Source: Patescibacteria group bacterium
Lineage (GTDB): Bacteria > Patescibacteriota > Patescibacteriia > Patescibacteriales > UBA12465
DNA length: 41,455 bases
Assembly: GCA_016938835.1 (NCBI GenBank)
Contig: JAFGTW010000026.1
Coordinates: forward strand, 1 to 41,455
Direction: 5' to 3'
Shown one piece after another: positions 33,417 through 41,020 of this stretch (the first letter of the stretch is position 1; each line of letters begins with the position of its first letter). Under the pieces are notes generated by a model. The model saw only the letters and a program-made list of their open reading frames with translations. It was not told the origin of the DNA and did no database searches. The position numbers were made by a program, and so were the translations under genes.

Positions 33417-35318
33417 ATGGTTAATTTTAATAGAGGTGAAGACAAACAAAAAATCACTCTCAATACTCCTATTGGGCTATCTTCTAGTAGTAAGAATCAA
33501 GTTGAGCAGATTGAGGCTGATCCAAAGTTAACTCAGGAGATAATTGAAGAAGAGAAGGCCTTTAGAAGGGGGGTTTTGACGGTGCGCGATATTATTTCGC
33601 CTGCCAGTCTTCAAGTTAATCCAACTCATTTAAGTTTAGGTTCAAAATTTGTTCGGACTTTATTTGTTATTGCTTACCCACGTTATATTAGTGTTGGTTG
33701 GTTTGCGCCAATTATTAATCTTAATCTCACTTTTGACGTATCAATGTTTTTCTATCCAGTTAAAAGCGCTATAATTTTGAAACAATTAAAAAATAAGGTT
33801 GGAACTTTAGAAGCTCAGATTATCTCTGATGCTGAAAAGGGGGCCGCCCGTGACCCTTTACGTGAGACAGCCTTGCGTGATATTGAATATTTACGTGACG
33901 CCCTTACTCAAGGGACAGAAAAATTTTTCCAGTTTTCTTTGTATGTAACTTTATATGCTGATACTTTAGAAGAGCTTGATCGCATGTCTGATCAAGTGGA
34001 AGATATTTTTGGTTCTCGTTTAGTTTATTCGCGCCGTGTTTACTTTCAGGCAGAGCAAGGTTTTAATTCGACATTACCATTAGGAAATGATGAACTTTAC
34101 ATTACTTTTAATATGAATTCATCACCGATTGCCTCTTCATTTCCTTTTATTTCTAGTGAGTTAACCAGTGATAGAGGTATTTTATATGGTATTAATCGTC
34201 ATAATAATAGCTTGATTTTATTTGATCGCTTTTCCTTGCAGAATGCCAACTCAGTTGTTTTTGCTACTTCTGGTGCTGGTAAATCATATGCGATTAAGCT
34301 AGAAATCCTCCGCTCTTTAATGTTAGGAGCTGAAGTTATTGTAATTGACCCTGAATATGAATATAAACATTTAGCAGAGGCGGTTGGTGGCACTTACGTT
34401 AATATTTCTTTGGCTTCGGAAAATAAAATTAATCCTTTTGATTTGCCACGTGCTATTGGTGGTGAAGCTAAAGCTAAAGATATTATTCGTAGCGCTGTTA
34501 TTACTTTAAAGGGTCTGGTGCGCCTAATGTTGGGTAAGTTAAATTATGATGAGGATTCAATTGTTGATCGAGCCTTACTGGAAACATACGCTAAAAAGGA
34601 TATTACCCCAGATTCTGATCTTTCTACTATTGAACCGCCAGTAATGACCGATTTTGAACAAGTATTAGATGGCATGGAGGGTGGCAGTGATTTAGCTTTA
34701 CGTTTGAAAAAATATACCGAGGGTACTTTTGCCGGTTTGCTTAATAGTTCTACTAATGTAGAAATGAACAATCAACTCGTTTGTTTTTCTGTTCGTGATT
34801 TGGAAGATGAATTAAGACCTTTAGCAATTTACACCATTGTTAATTATATTTGGAATACTGTGCGTAGTGAAATGAGGAAACGTATTTTGGTTATTGATGA
34901 AGCCTGGTGGATGATGCAGAATGAAGACAGCGCTAAGTTTATTTTTGCACTGGTTAAGCGTTGCCGTAAATATTATTTGGGCGTAACTACAATTACTCAG
35001 GATGTAAATGATTTTTTAAGCTCTCCTTATGGCAAGGCAATTGTGACTAATTCTTCCTTGCAGATTTTATTAAAACAATCTCCAGCTGCCATTGATTTGG
35101 TTCAAAAAACTTTTCTTTTAACAGAAGGCGAAAAATATCTATTATTAGAATGTGGCGTTGGTGAAGGTATTTTCTTTGCTGGTAATAAACATGTGGCCAT
35201 GAAAGTAGTTGCTTCTTACGCAGAGGATCAATTAATTACTTCTGATCCGCGTCAGTTATTAGAAATTGAAGAGGCTAAAAAAGAATTTGACGAAAGTTTA
35301 GCTCAAGAACAAAATTAG
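33417..35318 (+). CDS. virB4: VirB4/TraC-family T4SS ATPase
   Basis: A 633-residue ATPase powering T4SS-like secretion or pilus assembly at the cytoplasmic face of the membrane. The N-terminal ~260 residues are the VirB4 membrane/partner domain. Walker A is ATSGAGKSYAIK (~281-292), DPEYEYKHL follows, and Walker B is ILVIDEAWWMM (~490-500). TQDVNDFLSS and TNSSLQILLKQ are also conserved in VirB4. Length is a little under the classical ~800, compatible with part of the N-terminal function residing in the preceding gene. No VirD4 coupling ATPase is seen, so the substrate (protein, DNA or pilin) is open. Confidence 0.93.
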   Translation: MVNFNRGEDKQKITLNTPIGLSSSSKNQVEQIEADPKLTQEIIEEEKAFRRGVLTVRDIISPASLQVNPTHLSLGSKFVRTLFVIAYPRYISVGWFAPIINLNLTFDVSMFFYPVKSAIILKQLKNKVGTLEAQIISDAEKGAARDPLRETALRDIEYLRDALTQGTEKFFQFSLYVTLYADTLEELDRMSDQVEDIFGSRLVYSRRVYFQAEQGFNSTLPLGNDELYITFNMNSSPIASSFPFISSELTSDRGILYGINRHNNSLILFDRFSLQNANSVVFATSGAGKSYAIKLEILRSLMLGAEVIVIDPEYEYKHLAEAVGGTYVNISLASENKINPFDLPRAIGGEAKAKDIIRSAVITLKGLVRLMLGKLNYDEDSIVDRALLETYAKKDITPDSDLSTIEPPVMTDFEQVLDGMEGGSDLALRLKKYTEGTFAGLLNSSTNVEMNNQLVCFSVRDLEDELRPLAIYTIVNYIWNTVRSEMRKRILVIDEAWWMMQNEDSAKFIFALVKRCRKYYLGVTTITQDVNDFLSSPYGKAIVTNSSLQILLKQSPAAIDLVQKTFLLTEGEKYLLLECGVGEGIFFAGNKHVAMKVVASYAEDQLITSDPRQLLEIEEAKKEFDESLAQEQN

Positions 35319-35329
35319 TATAAAAATAT

Positions 35330-35947
35330 ATGAATCGTAACAAAAAATTAGGGCTTTTTATCATTTTGGTCGGTTTATTAATTATTGCCGCCATTATCTA
35401 TTTTATTTATATTAAACGTAGTTTTGCACCTGAAGCAGTGTTTGTAGAAGAAGCTGAGCCAATCGTGCAACTACCCGCTGTAACGGATACTAGTAGTATC
35501 ACTCCTGGTGATCGTCCTCGTAATTATCAGCAGTATGACATTTCTCAAGAAGAAGCTCATACAACTAATGCTAATGATATTACTAAGCTAGCTTCCGCTT
35601 TTGCTGAACGTTTAGGCTCTTATTCTAATCAGTCAAATTATAGTAATTTTGAAGATCTGAATATTTTTATGACTGATTCAATGCGAGATTGGGCTAAGAC
35701 TTATGTTGAAAAAATGCGTCAGGAAAATCCTTATAGTGGTAGTTATTATGGCGTCACAACTAAAGCAGTTAGCACGGAGGTAAATGAATTTGATGATGAC
35801 TTAGGTAGCGCTGAAGTCATTATCGGTACACAGAGAAAGGAAATTAATTTTAATGGTAGTGAAAATAATTATCAACAAAATTTGCGCCTTACTTTCGTTA
35901 AACAGTCTGATCAATGGTTAGTTGATGGTGCTTATTGGCTTAAATAA
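35330..35947 (+). CDS. Membrane-anchored extracytoplasmic protein in the VirB4 operon
   Basis: A 205-residue protein with one N-terminal TM helix (~8-27), a Pro/Thr/acidic linker, and an external domain from ~75 that contains FAERLGSYSNQSNYSNFEDL and ends QWLVDGAYWLK. The single-helix plus small alpha/beta domain layout recalls VirB8/TraH-like or NTF2-like T4SS subunits, but I cannot establish that from sequence alone. It lies between virB4 (12-nt gap) and radA (1-nt gap). It lacks Cys, unlike the pilins. Confidence 0.68.
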   Translation: MNRNKKLGLFIILVGLLIIAAIIYFIYIKRSFAPEAVFVEEAEPIVQLPAVTDTSSITPGDRPRNYQQYDISQEEAHTTNANDITKLASAFAERLGSYSNQSNYSNFEDLNIFMTDSMRDWAKTYVEKMRQENPYSGSYYGVTTKAVSTEVNEFDDDLGSAEVIIGTQRKEINFNGSENNYQQNLRLTFVKQSDQWLVDGAYWLK

Positions 35948-35948
35948 A

Positions 35949-37295
35949 ATGGCAATTAAGAAAATATACATTTGTTCGCACTGCGACGCCCAATTTCCAA
36001 AATGGAGTGGGCGTTGTTTAGAGTGTGGCTCTTGGGGTACATTATCAGAAAGTATTAGTGATAGCCAAAGTGATAAAAAAACTGAGGCCAAGAAAATAGG
36101 TGATGCTTCTGTGCTTGATTTGCGCAGTTTAAAGAATGATCCAGAAGTAAGGGTAAAAAGTGGCTGGGAAGAAATTGACCGTGTACTTGGTGGCGGCCTT
36201 TTGCCGGGTTCGCTCTTGCTTTTAAGTGGTGAGCCAGGGATTGGTAAGAGTACTTTAGCGGCTCAATTAGCAAATACTCTCGGTGCCAAAGGTGAGGTTT
36301 TATATGTGAGTGGGGAAGAATCAGCCATCCAGGTTAAGAATCGTTTAGAAAGGTTAAAATGCGACTTAAGTCGTCTGCGCTTTATTGGCGAGACCAGTGT
36401 AGAAAAAATAGCTGGCGCTGCCTTGAAGCTGAAACCAACCTTGATTGTAGTTGACTCTATCCAGACAGTTTATTCCTCCTTAATACCTACAGAGGCTGGT
36501 AGTCTTAGTCAGATTAGAGCCGTGGCGGTGAAATTTTTAGAAATTGCTAAAGAATATGGTATTAGCGTTCTTTTAATCGGACATATTACTAAAGATGGTC
36601 AGGTGGCTGGACCAAAATCACTTGAACACATTGTTGATACAGTTTTATCTTTAGAAAATGAACCCGGTAGTAATTATTGCTTATTACGTGCCAGTAAGAA
36701 TCGTTTTGGTTCAGTTCATGAATTAGGAGTATTAGAAATGACAAGTTTAGGTTTTGTAGAAGCGAAGGATCCTAGTTCGGTTTTCTTAGGTTCAGGGGGC
36801 ACAGCTATTCCTGGCTCAGTAATTGGCTGTGTGCTTGAAGGCAGTCGTCCCTTTTTGGTTAACATTCAGGCCTTAGTTACCAAGACAGTTTTTGGCTATC
36901 CTCAACGTAAGTCTAGCGGTCTCGATTTAAATCGTTTACAAGTTCTTAGCGCTGTTATTGCCAAACGTAGTCAAATTAATTTAGTGACTCGTGATATTAT
37001 TTTAAATGTGGTTGGCGGTTTAAAGATAAATGATCCAGCTCTTGATTTAGCGGTTTGTGCAGCGATAATTTCTTCTTATTTAAATAAGTCATTAACTTCT
37101 GGTATAGTAATAATCGGTGAAGTTGGTCTTGGCGCCGAGCTGCGTCCGGTATTTCGCCTTGAACAGCGCCTTAAAGAAGCTGAGAAATTAGGCTTTAAGA
37201 GTGCGATTGTGCCCGAAGGGGCTGACTATAAGTCTGGTAAGCTAAAATTACTGAAAATCAAGAATTTAGGTGAATTGGTGGATTTAATGAAGTAA
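35949..37295 (+). CDS. radA: DNA repair protein RadA/Sms
   Basis: A 449-residue RecA-like helicase that promotes branch migration in recombination and, in naturally competent bacteria, integration of incoming single strands. The N-terminal zinc finger CSHC...CLEC is intact, Walker A is GEPGIGKST (~93-101), KNRFG is the RadA signature (~250), and the C-terminal ~170 residues are the Lon-protease-like domain. I chose the ATG giving MAIKKIYIC, 1 nt after the previous stop; the longer frame from 35922 overlaps that gene. It is the last gene of the prgI-virB4 operon. Confidence 0.95.
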   Translation: MAIKKIYICSHCDAQFPKWSGRCLECGSWGTLSESISDSQSDKKTEAKKIGDASVLDLRSLKNDPEVRVKSGWEEIDRVLGGGLLPGSLLLLSGEPGIGKSTLAAQLANTLGAKGEVLYVSGEESAIQVKNRLERLKCDLSRLRFIGETSVEKIAGAALKLKPTLIVVDSIQTVYSSLIPTEAGSLSQIRAVAVKFLEIAKEYGISVLLIGHITKDGQVAGPKSLEHIVDTVLSLENEPGSNYCLLRASKNRFGSVHELGVLEMTSLGFVEAKDPSSVFLGSGGTAIPGSVIGCVLEGSRPFLVNIQALVTKTVFGYPQRKSSGLDLNRLQVLSAVIAKRSQINLVTRDIILNVVGGLKINDPALDLAVCAAIISSYLNKSLTSGIVIIGEVGLGAELRPVFRLEQRLKEAEKLGFKSAIVPEGADYKSGKLKLLKIKNLGELVDLMK

Positions 37296-37319
37296 TATTA
37301 GACTTATTTATTATACCTA

Positions 37320-37348
37320 TTGACAAGATATTAAAAAAGTGATATAAT
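37320..37348 (+). promoter_or_regulatory. Perfect sigma-70 promoter upstream of a small membrane protein
   Basis: TTGACA (37320-37325), exactly 17 nt, then TATAAT (37343-37348) with an extended -10 TG. Every consensus base is matched. The spacer end AAAGTGA is shared with the promoter at 41330. It predicts a leader of about 85 nt. Confidence 0.9.
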
Positions 37349-37376
37349 GCAGTCATAGTACTTTGAAAAAGAATAT

Positions 37377-37430
37377 TTTAAGGGTTTGTAATAATTGTTC
37401 AATTTTGGTCAATTGTTATAAACCCTTAAA
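37377..37430 (+). promoter_or_regulatory. Long 5'-leader hairpin before the 94-residue gene
   Basis: Positions 37377-37397 and 37410-37430 can form a 21-bp stem with only two G-U wobbles and a 12-nt loop. It ends 9 nt before the ATG at 37440. There is no T run after it, so it is not a terminator. It could control ribosome access or mRNA stability; function is unknown. Confidence 0.65.
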
Positions 37431-37439
37431 AAATACATC

Positions 37440-37724
37440 ATGAGAACAACAAAAATAATTATTACTACTATTGGTTTAATTAATGCTTTTATTATGGTAT
37501 TATTAGCTTTCTTCTATATGGCTGATTTTGGAGCAATATTAACGAATAGCACACAAACTGATGGCAGTTTATTAGCAGAGGCATATTTTGCAAATTTATA
37601 TTTATTTATACCGTTGAGTTTTGCCAGTATCATGGCCATTCGATGGAGCAAACTTTCCATGGCTATTATAATATATAGCATTAGATTGCTGGAGCAAGTG
37701 CCATTGCCTAGATTTCTCAAATAA
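37440..37724 (+). CDS. Small two-TM membrane protein of unknown function
   Basis: 94 residues with a hydrophobic helix at about 5-27 (IIITTIGLINAFIMVLLAFFYM) and another at about 51-67, and a basic C-terminus. No family is recognised. Evidence that it is real: a perfect promoter upstream, a long structured leader, and a GC-rich terminator 7 nt after its stop. It is a monocistronic unit, unlike most genes here. The lack of a Shine-Dalgarno matches the rest of the window. Confidence 0.7.
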   Translation: MRTTKIIITTIGLINAFIMVLLAFFYMADFGAILTNSTQTDGSLLAEAYFANLYLFIPLSFASIMAIRWSKLSMAIIIYSIRLLEQVPLPRFLK

Positions 37725-37730
37725 AAGATC

Positions 37731-37759
37731 GCCCCCACCTTTTTAATCGGGGGCTTTTT
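37731..37759 (+). terminator. Intrinsic terminator after the small membrane protein gene
   Basis: GCCCCC (37731-37736) pairs with GGGGGC (37749-37754), followed by TTTTTATTT. A very GC-rich stem in AT-rich surroundings. Confidence 0.9.
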
Positions 37760-37784
37760 ATTTATAAAAAATAATACAATAAAA

Positions 37785-37807
37785 AACCTTCGTTGATAAC
37801 GAAGGTT
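37785..37807 (-). terminator. Intrinsic terminator of the 87-residue minus-strand gene (bidirectional)
   Basis: AACCTTCGTT (37785-37794) pairs with AACGAAGGTT (37798-37807) around a 3-nt GAT loop. On the minus strand it follows the gene at 37823 and runs into TTTTTT; on the plus strand it is followed by ATTTTTAG. Confidence 0.8.
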
Positions 37808-37822
37808 ATTTTTAGTAATGGA

Positions 37823-38086
37823 TTAAACAATAAAAGCGAAGTTTAGTTTTTTTGCTCTACCAATGATTTTCTCTCTTTTTTGTTTTTTGAATAGGTTCCT
37901 AATTTTTTGTTTATCCTGCTCTGACATGGCCAACCTTTTTAAAGGAATAATTGGCGGGATAGTTTGATCTTCATGATCCTCAATATTTTTTGCATTTTTT
38001 ATCAAGATGGAATTCTTTTCCTTAAAGATATCTTTTGATAAAAAGGTGACACGTTTTTTTCGGTAATTTGCATAATAGATACACAT
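37823..38086 (-). CDS. Small basic protein of unknown function
   Basis: 87 residues, rich in Lys/Arg, no TM helix, no recognised domain. The C-terminal half (MSEQDKQKIRNLFKKQKREKIIGRAKKL) looks helical and basic, and might bind nucleic acid; that is a guess. Support for a real gene is a good minus-strand promoter 43 nt upstream and a strong terminator 16 nt downstream. It is convergent with the 94-residue gene and lies just downstream of recG on the same strand, with its own promoter. Confidence 0.55.
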   Translation of the reverse strand: MCIYYANYRKKRVTFLSKDIFKEKNSILIKNAKNIEDHEDQTIPPIIPLKRLAMSEQDKQKIRNLFKKQKREKIIGRAKKLNFAFIV

Positions 38087-38128
38087 CGGCGGATTTTTTT
38101 AATGAAACAATAGGTGAGCTATAAAATT

Positions 38129-38157
38129 ATATTATCTATTTTTCTAAATTTTGTCAA
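38129..38157 (-). promoter_or_regulatory. Promoter of the 87-residue gene
   Basis: On the minus strand TTGACA (38157-38152), a 17-nt spacer and TAATAT (38134-38129); an overlapping TATAAT lies three bases downstream. It begins right after the recG stop codon. Confidence 0.75.
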
Positions 38158-38159
38158 AG

Positions 38160-40223
38160 TTATTCTAAGTGAGCCTCATTGTCTTTGTTGGTAAGCAGAC
38201 GTTTTTTAATTAAAGGGTACTTGGATAAATCAGGGTCGCGATTTATTATTTCAGCAGCCGCTGTTTGGGCTTTTTTGATAAGCTCATGGTCAAACAGAGA
38301 GGCAATTTTTAATTCCGGAAAGCCGCTCTGCACTAATCCATATAAATCACCAGCTCCTCTCAATTTTAAATCCATCTTGGCCAAGGAAAGGCCATCGTTG
38401 TATTTACTTAAAGCTTGTAATCTTAAAGCGGTTTTAGGATTTTGTTGATCATTGCTAGCTAGCAAAAGACAGTATGATTGCTGGTCGCCGCGACCAACTC
38501 GTCCTCGAAATTGATGTAATTGTGCTAAACCGAAACGTTCTGCTCCTTCGATTAACATAACACTAGCATTAGGCACGTTAACGCCAACCTCAACCACAGC
38601 CGTGGCTACTAAAATATTTATTTTACCTTCAGTAAATTCCTTCATTATTTTTTCCTTTTCTGCGCTTTTAAGGCGACCATGAATAAGACCAATATTTAGC
38701 TGCGGAAAAATTTCATTTTTTAAATGTTTATATTCACTTGTGGCTGACTTTACTCCCAGTTTATCAGACTCATCAACTAAGGGACAAATAATAAAAGCTT
38801 GTTGGCTTAAATTTATTTTTTGTAAAATAAAATCATAGGCTTGCTGGCGATTATCTTCGGAAATTATTTTAGTAATAATTGACTTACGATTTTTTGGTAG
38901 TTCTTTAATTAGAGATAAATTAAGATCGCCGTAAATAGCTAGAGCGAGAGAACGGGGAATAGGAGTGGCAGTCATAGAGAGGAAGTGGGGCCATAGCTCT
39001 CCACTTTGCTGTAATTTATGTCTTTGACGAACGCCAAAGCGATGCTGTTCATCTACAATCACTAGGGCTAGACGGGGGATATTATAATTTTGAATTAAGG
39101 CTTGGGTACCAATAATTATTTCAGCTTCGTTAATAATTTTTTGTCTTCGTTCATCTTTCTTTTTTGGCAACTCAAAATTAGCTTCCGCCTGGCTGCCGGT
39201 GAGTAGGGCGAGTTTAGTATTAAAAGGCACCAGTAATTTACTAATACTACTATAATGCTGGCTGGCCAATATTTCAGTAGGAGCCATTAAGGCTCCTTGG
39301 TATTTATTTATTGCCACATTAAATAAGGCCATGGCGGCTACGACGGTTTTCCCAGAACCAACATCCCCTTCAAGTAATCTAGACATAGGAGAATTACGAT
39401 TAATGTCTTGTAGAATTTCCCAGGCAGCTTGTTTTTGTCCAGCGGTAAGAGTGAAGGGCAATCGATTAACAAATTGTCTGGTTAGTATTTCTTGGAAGGG
39501 AACTTTAGGGGCGGGTTTATTTTGGAGTTGATATTTGAGGGTTTGTGAGCGTAATTGTCTTAAAAATAATTCATCAAAACCTAATCTCTGTCGAGCTTTT
39601 TGAGCCTCTTTTAAATTTTGAGGAAAGTGCGCCTGTTTAATGGCTTCGGCTATAGGTAATAAGTCTAATTTTTTTAAAATATCCGCCGGTAACCACTCTT
39701 CAATTTTAGTGGCGGCTGGTAAAGCTTGTTTGATTAAAAAGCGTAATTGTTTCTCGGTTATACTGCTTGTTAGAGAGTAAACAGGAACTAAGCCTTGGGT
39801 GTGAATTAATTGCTTATCGCTGGTTTTTTCATATTGTGGAGAAACAAGGCTGAGTTGACCATAACTTTCAGCTGTCTTTCCGGCTAAAGAAACGAGGTCG
39901 CCTGGTTTCAGGTTTTGAGCGATAAAGGGCTGATTAAACCAAATAACTTTAATTGTGCCACTTTCATCACTAACAAGAGCTTCTGTTAATTGTCTTTTTT
40001 GTCTGAAGCTACGTTTGTTTTGAATTAACTCAATAGTACCGCTAATACTAACACTCTGTCCGGCTATAACTTTATTGATTGGCGTAGTCTGACTAAAGTC
40101 GTCATAACGAAAAGGGAAATAAAAAAGTAAGTCTTGAACTGTTTCTAGCCCCAGTTTTTTTAGATGTTGAGCAGTACTGTTGCCGACTCGATTAAGAGCC
40201 GATAGAGGAACGCTAAGTAGCAT
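38160..40223 (-). CDS. recG: ATP-dependent DNA helicase RecG
   Basis: A 687-residue helicase that remodels stalled forks and Holliday junctions. The N-terminal wedge/OB domain starts MLLSVPLSALNRVG with VQDLLFYFPFRYDDF. Helicase motifs in order: LLEGDVGSGKTVVAAMA (Walker A), APTEILASQHY, IVDEQHRFGVRQR (DExH box), MTATPIPRSLAL, IHGRLKSAEKEKIMKEF, ATAVVEVGVNVPNA and QFRGRVGRG. The C-terminus LRGAGDLYG...QSGFPELKIA is RecG-specific. I took the ATG at 40223; the open frame runs back to 40280 but would overlap the tRNA-Arg gene and add 19 unconserved residues. A terminator lies between the tRNA and this start. Confidence 0.96.
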   Translation of the reverse strand: MLLSVPLSALNRVGNSTAQHLKKLGLETVQDLLFYFPFRYDDFSQTTPINKVIAGQSVSISGTIELIQNKRSFRQKRQLTEALVSDESGTIKVIWFNQPFIAQNLKPGDLVSLAGKTAESYGQLSLVSPQYEKTSDKQLIHTQGLVPVYSLTSSITEKQLRFLIKQALPAATKIEEWLPADILKKLDLLPIAEAIKQAHFPQNLKEAQKARQRLGFDELFLRQLRSQTLKYQLQNKPAPKVPFQEILTRQFVNRLPFTLTAGQKQAAWEILQDINRNSPMSRLLEGDVGSGKTVVAAMALFNVAINKYQGALMAPTEILASQHYSSISKLLVPFNTKLALLTGSQAEANFELPKKKDERRQKIINEAEIIIGTQALIQNYNIPRLALVIVDEQHRFGVRQRHKLQQSGELWPHFLSMTATPIPRSLALAIYGDLNLSLIKELPKNRKSIITKIISEDNRQQAYDFILQKINLSQQAFIICPLVDESDKLGVKSATSEYKHLKNEIFPQLNIGLIHGRLKSAEKEKIMKEFTEGKINILVATAVVEVGVNVPNASVMLIEGAERFGLAQLHQFRGRVGRGDQQSYCLLLASNDQQNPKTALRLQALSKYNDGLSLAKMDLKLRGAGDLYGLVQSGFPELKIASLFDHELIKKAQTAAAEIINRDPDLSKYPLIKKRLLTNKDNEAHLE

Positions 40224-40227
40224 TTTA

Positions 40228-40253
40228 CAAAAATAAGCGCCAAACAGGCGCCT
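40228..40253 (-). terminator. Terminator between tRNA-Arg and recG
   Basis: On the minus strand GGCGCC, a short loop and GGCGCT, then TATTTTTG. It follows the tRNA by about 20 nt and ends 5 nt before the recG ATG, so it should stop or attenuate tRNA-promoter transcription into recG. Confidence 0.65.
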
Positions 40254-40271
40254 ATTATTAAGATATTTATG

Positions 40272-40343
40272 TGCCCCCACCAGGAATCGAACCTGGATTA
40301 CAAGATCCGCAATCTTGCGTTCTATCCATTAAACTATAAGGGC
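40272..40343 (-). tRNA. tRNA-Arg(GCG)
   Basis: 72 nt with a complete cloverleaf: acceptor GCCCTTA/TGGGGGC with G-U pairs, D stem GTTT/GAAC, anticodon stem CAAGA/TCTTG with loop TTGCGGA, and T arm CCAGG-TTCGATT-CCTGG. The anticodon is GCG, which reads CGC and, by wobble, CGU. The D loop has the GGATA run typical of tRNA-Arg. CCA is not encoded. Most bacteria use ACG (edited to inosine) for these codons. Confidence 0.93.
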
Positions 40344-40369
40344 TAAAAAAGATATTTCACGATAGGCGA

Positions 40370-40399
40370 ATTATACTATAGCTTCAGCAATTTCGTCAA
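40370..40399 (-). promoter_or_regulatory. Promoter of tRNA-Arg
   Basis: On the minus strand TTGACG (40399-40394), an 18-nt spacer and TATAAT (40375-40370). It lies in the 3' end of the upstream gene, with its predicted start about 20 nt before the tRNA. Confidence 0.7.
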
Positions 40400-40900
40400 C
40401 TGTTCAGATAAAGGTGGCCCAACACGATCTAAATCCTCATCCAAGTAGCTTAATAGATAGTTGCGCACTGTTAAAGCATCTTGTCTGCGTAAAGGAATAG
40501 CTAAGCGTGGCATCATTTTGTTGTTAAATTCAAAATATAAATTTTTGATGCTTTGTTTGGGTTTATACAAAACGCAAAAGTTTTTTATAGTATCATAATC
40601 ATAGAAGCGGCGACCAATATTAACCCCTTCGGGGCCCAGTTTAATAGTTACCATGCGTGCTTCCTGACTATCATGAACAATCATAATAGCGATGGAAATA
40701 ATAATAATAAGAGCAAAAAGAAAGTTGGAATTAGCGCCAAGAAAAATAATGTGCCAACTACTAATAGTGAAAAATGAGAAAAATAAACAAGCGAAAATAA
40801 AAAGTCCAGCTAGTATATACCAATTTTTATTTCTTTTAGGTTTTGAATACTCTGGCACCTGCCATTGAATGATATTTTTTGAGTTATTTTTTTCAGACAT
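40376..40900 (-). CDS. Two-TM protein with a PH-like cytoplasmic domain, unknown function
   Basis: About 174 residues. Two close hydrophobic helices (~27-48 and ~57-77) form a hairpin, followed by a ~90-residue soluble domain with VTIKLGPEGVNIGRRFYDYDTIKNFCVLY. This resembles small bacterial PH-like membrane proteins, but I cannot name the family. I chose the ATG at 40900 (MSEKNNSK); a TTG four codons upstream at 40912 is possible. An extended -10 lies about 40 nt upstream. The gene ends where the tRNA-Arg promoter lies. Confidence 0.65.
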   Translation of the reverse strand: MSEKNNSKNIIQWQVPEYSKPKRNKNWYILAGLFIFACLFFSFFTISSWHIIFLGANSNFLFALIIIISIAIMIVHDSQEARMVTIKLGPEGVNIGRRFYDYDTIKNFCVLYKPKQSIKNLYFEFNNKMMPRLAIPLRRQDALTVRNYLLSYLDEDLDRVGPPLSEQLTKLLKL

Positions 40901-40935
40901 ATTGTTTGACAAGCAATAATAGATTTTATATAGTG

Positions 40936-40944
40936 ATTATACCA
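40936..40944 (-). promoter_or_regulatory. Extended -10 promoter of the two-TM protein
   Basis: Reads TGGTATAAT on the minus strand; the -35 region is only a T run. About 36 nt upstream of the 40900 start. Confidence 0.5.
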
Positions 40945-41020
40945 TAAAAATGAAAAGAAAAAAATGGGGTAAGAGCTTTTTTTTATTTGTTAATTATAGA
41001 CATGTAAATATATTATTTAT

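Noticed and set aside
21329-35947. Conjugative plasmid or integrative conjugative element
   Set aside because: No relaxase, VirD4, integrase or attachment-site repeats, and the T4SS-like genes are mixed with housekeeping genes.
37377-37430. Leader hairpin as an intrinsic terminator
   Set aside because: The stem is followed by A residues on the plus strand and has no T run on either strand.
40224-40280. Upstream in-frame start for recG adding 19 residues
   Set aside because: It would lie inside the tRNA-Arg gene and run through the terminator hairpin; the MLLSVPLSAL start matches the family.
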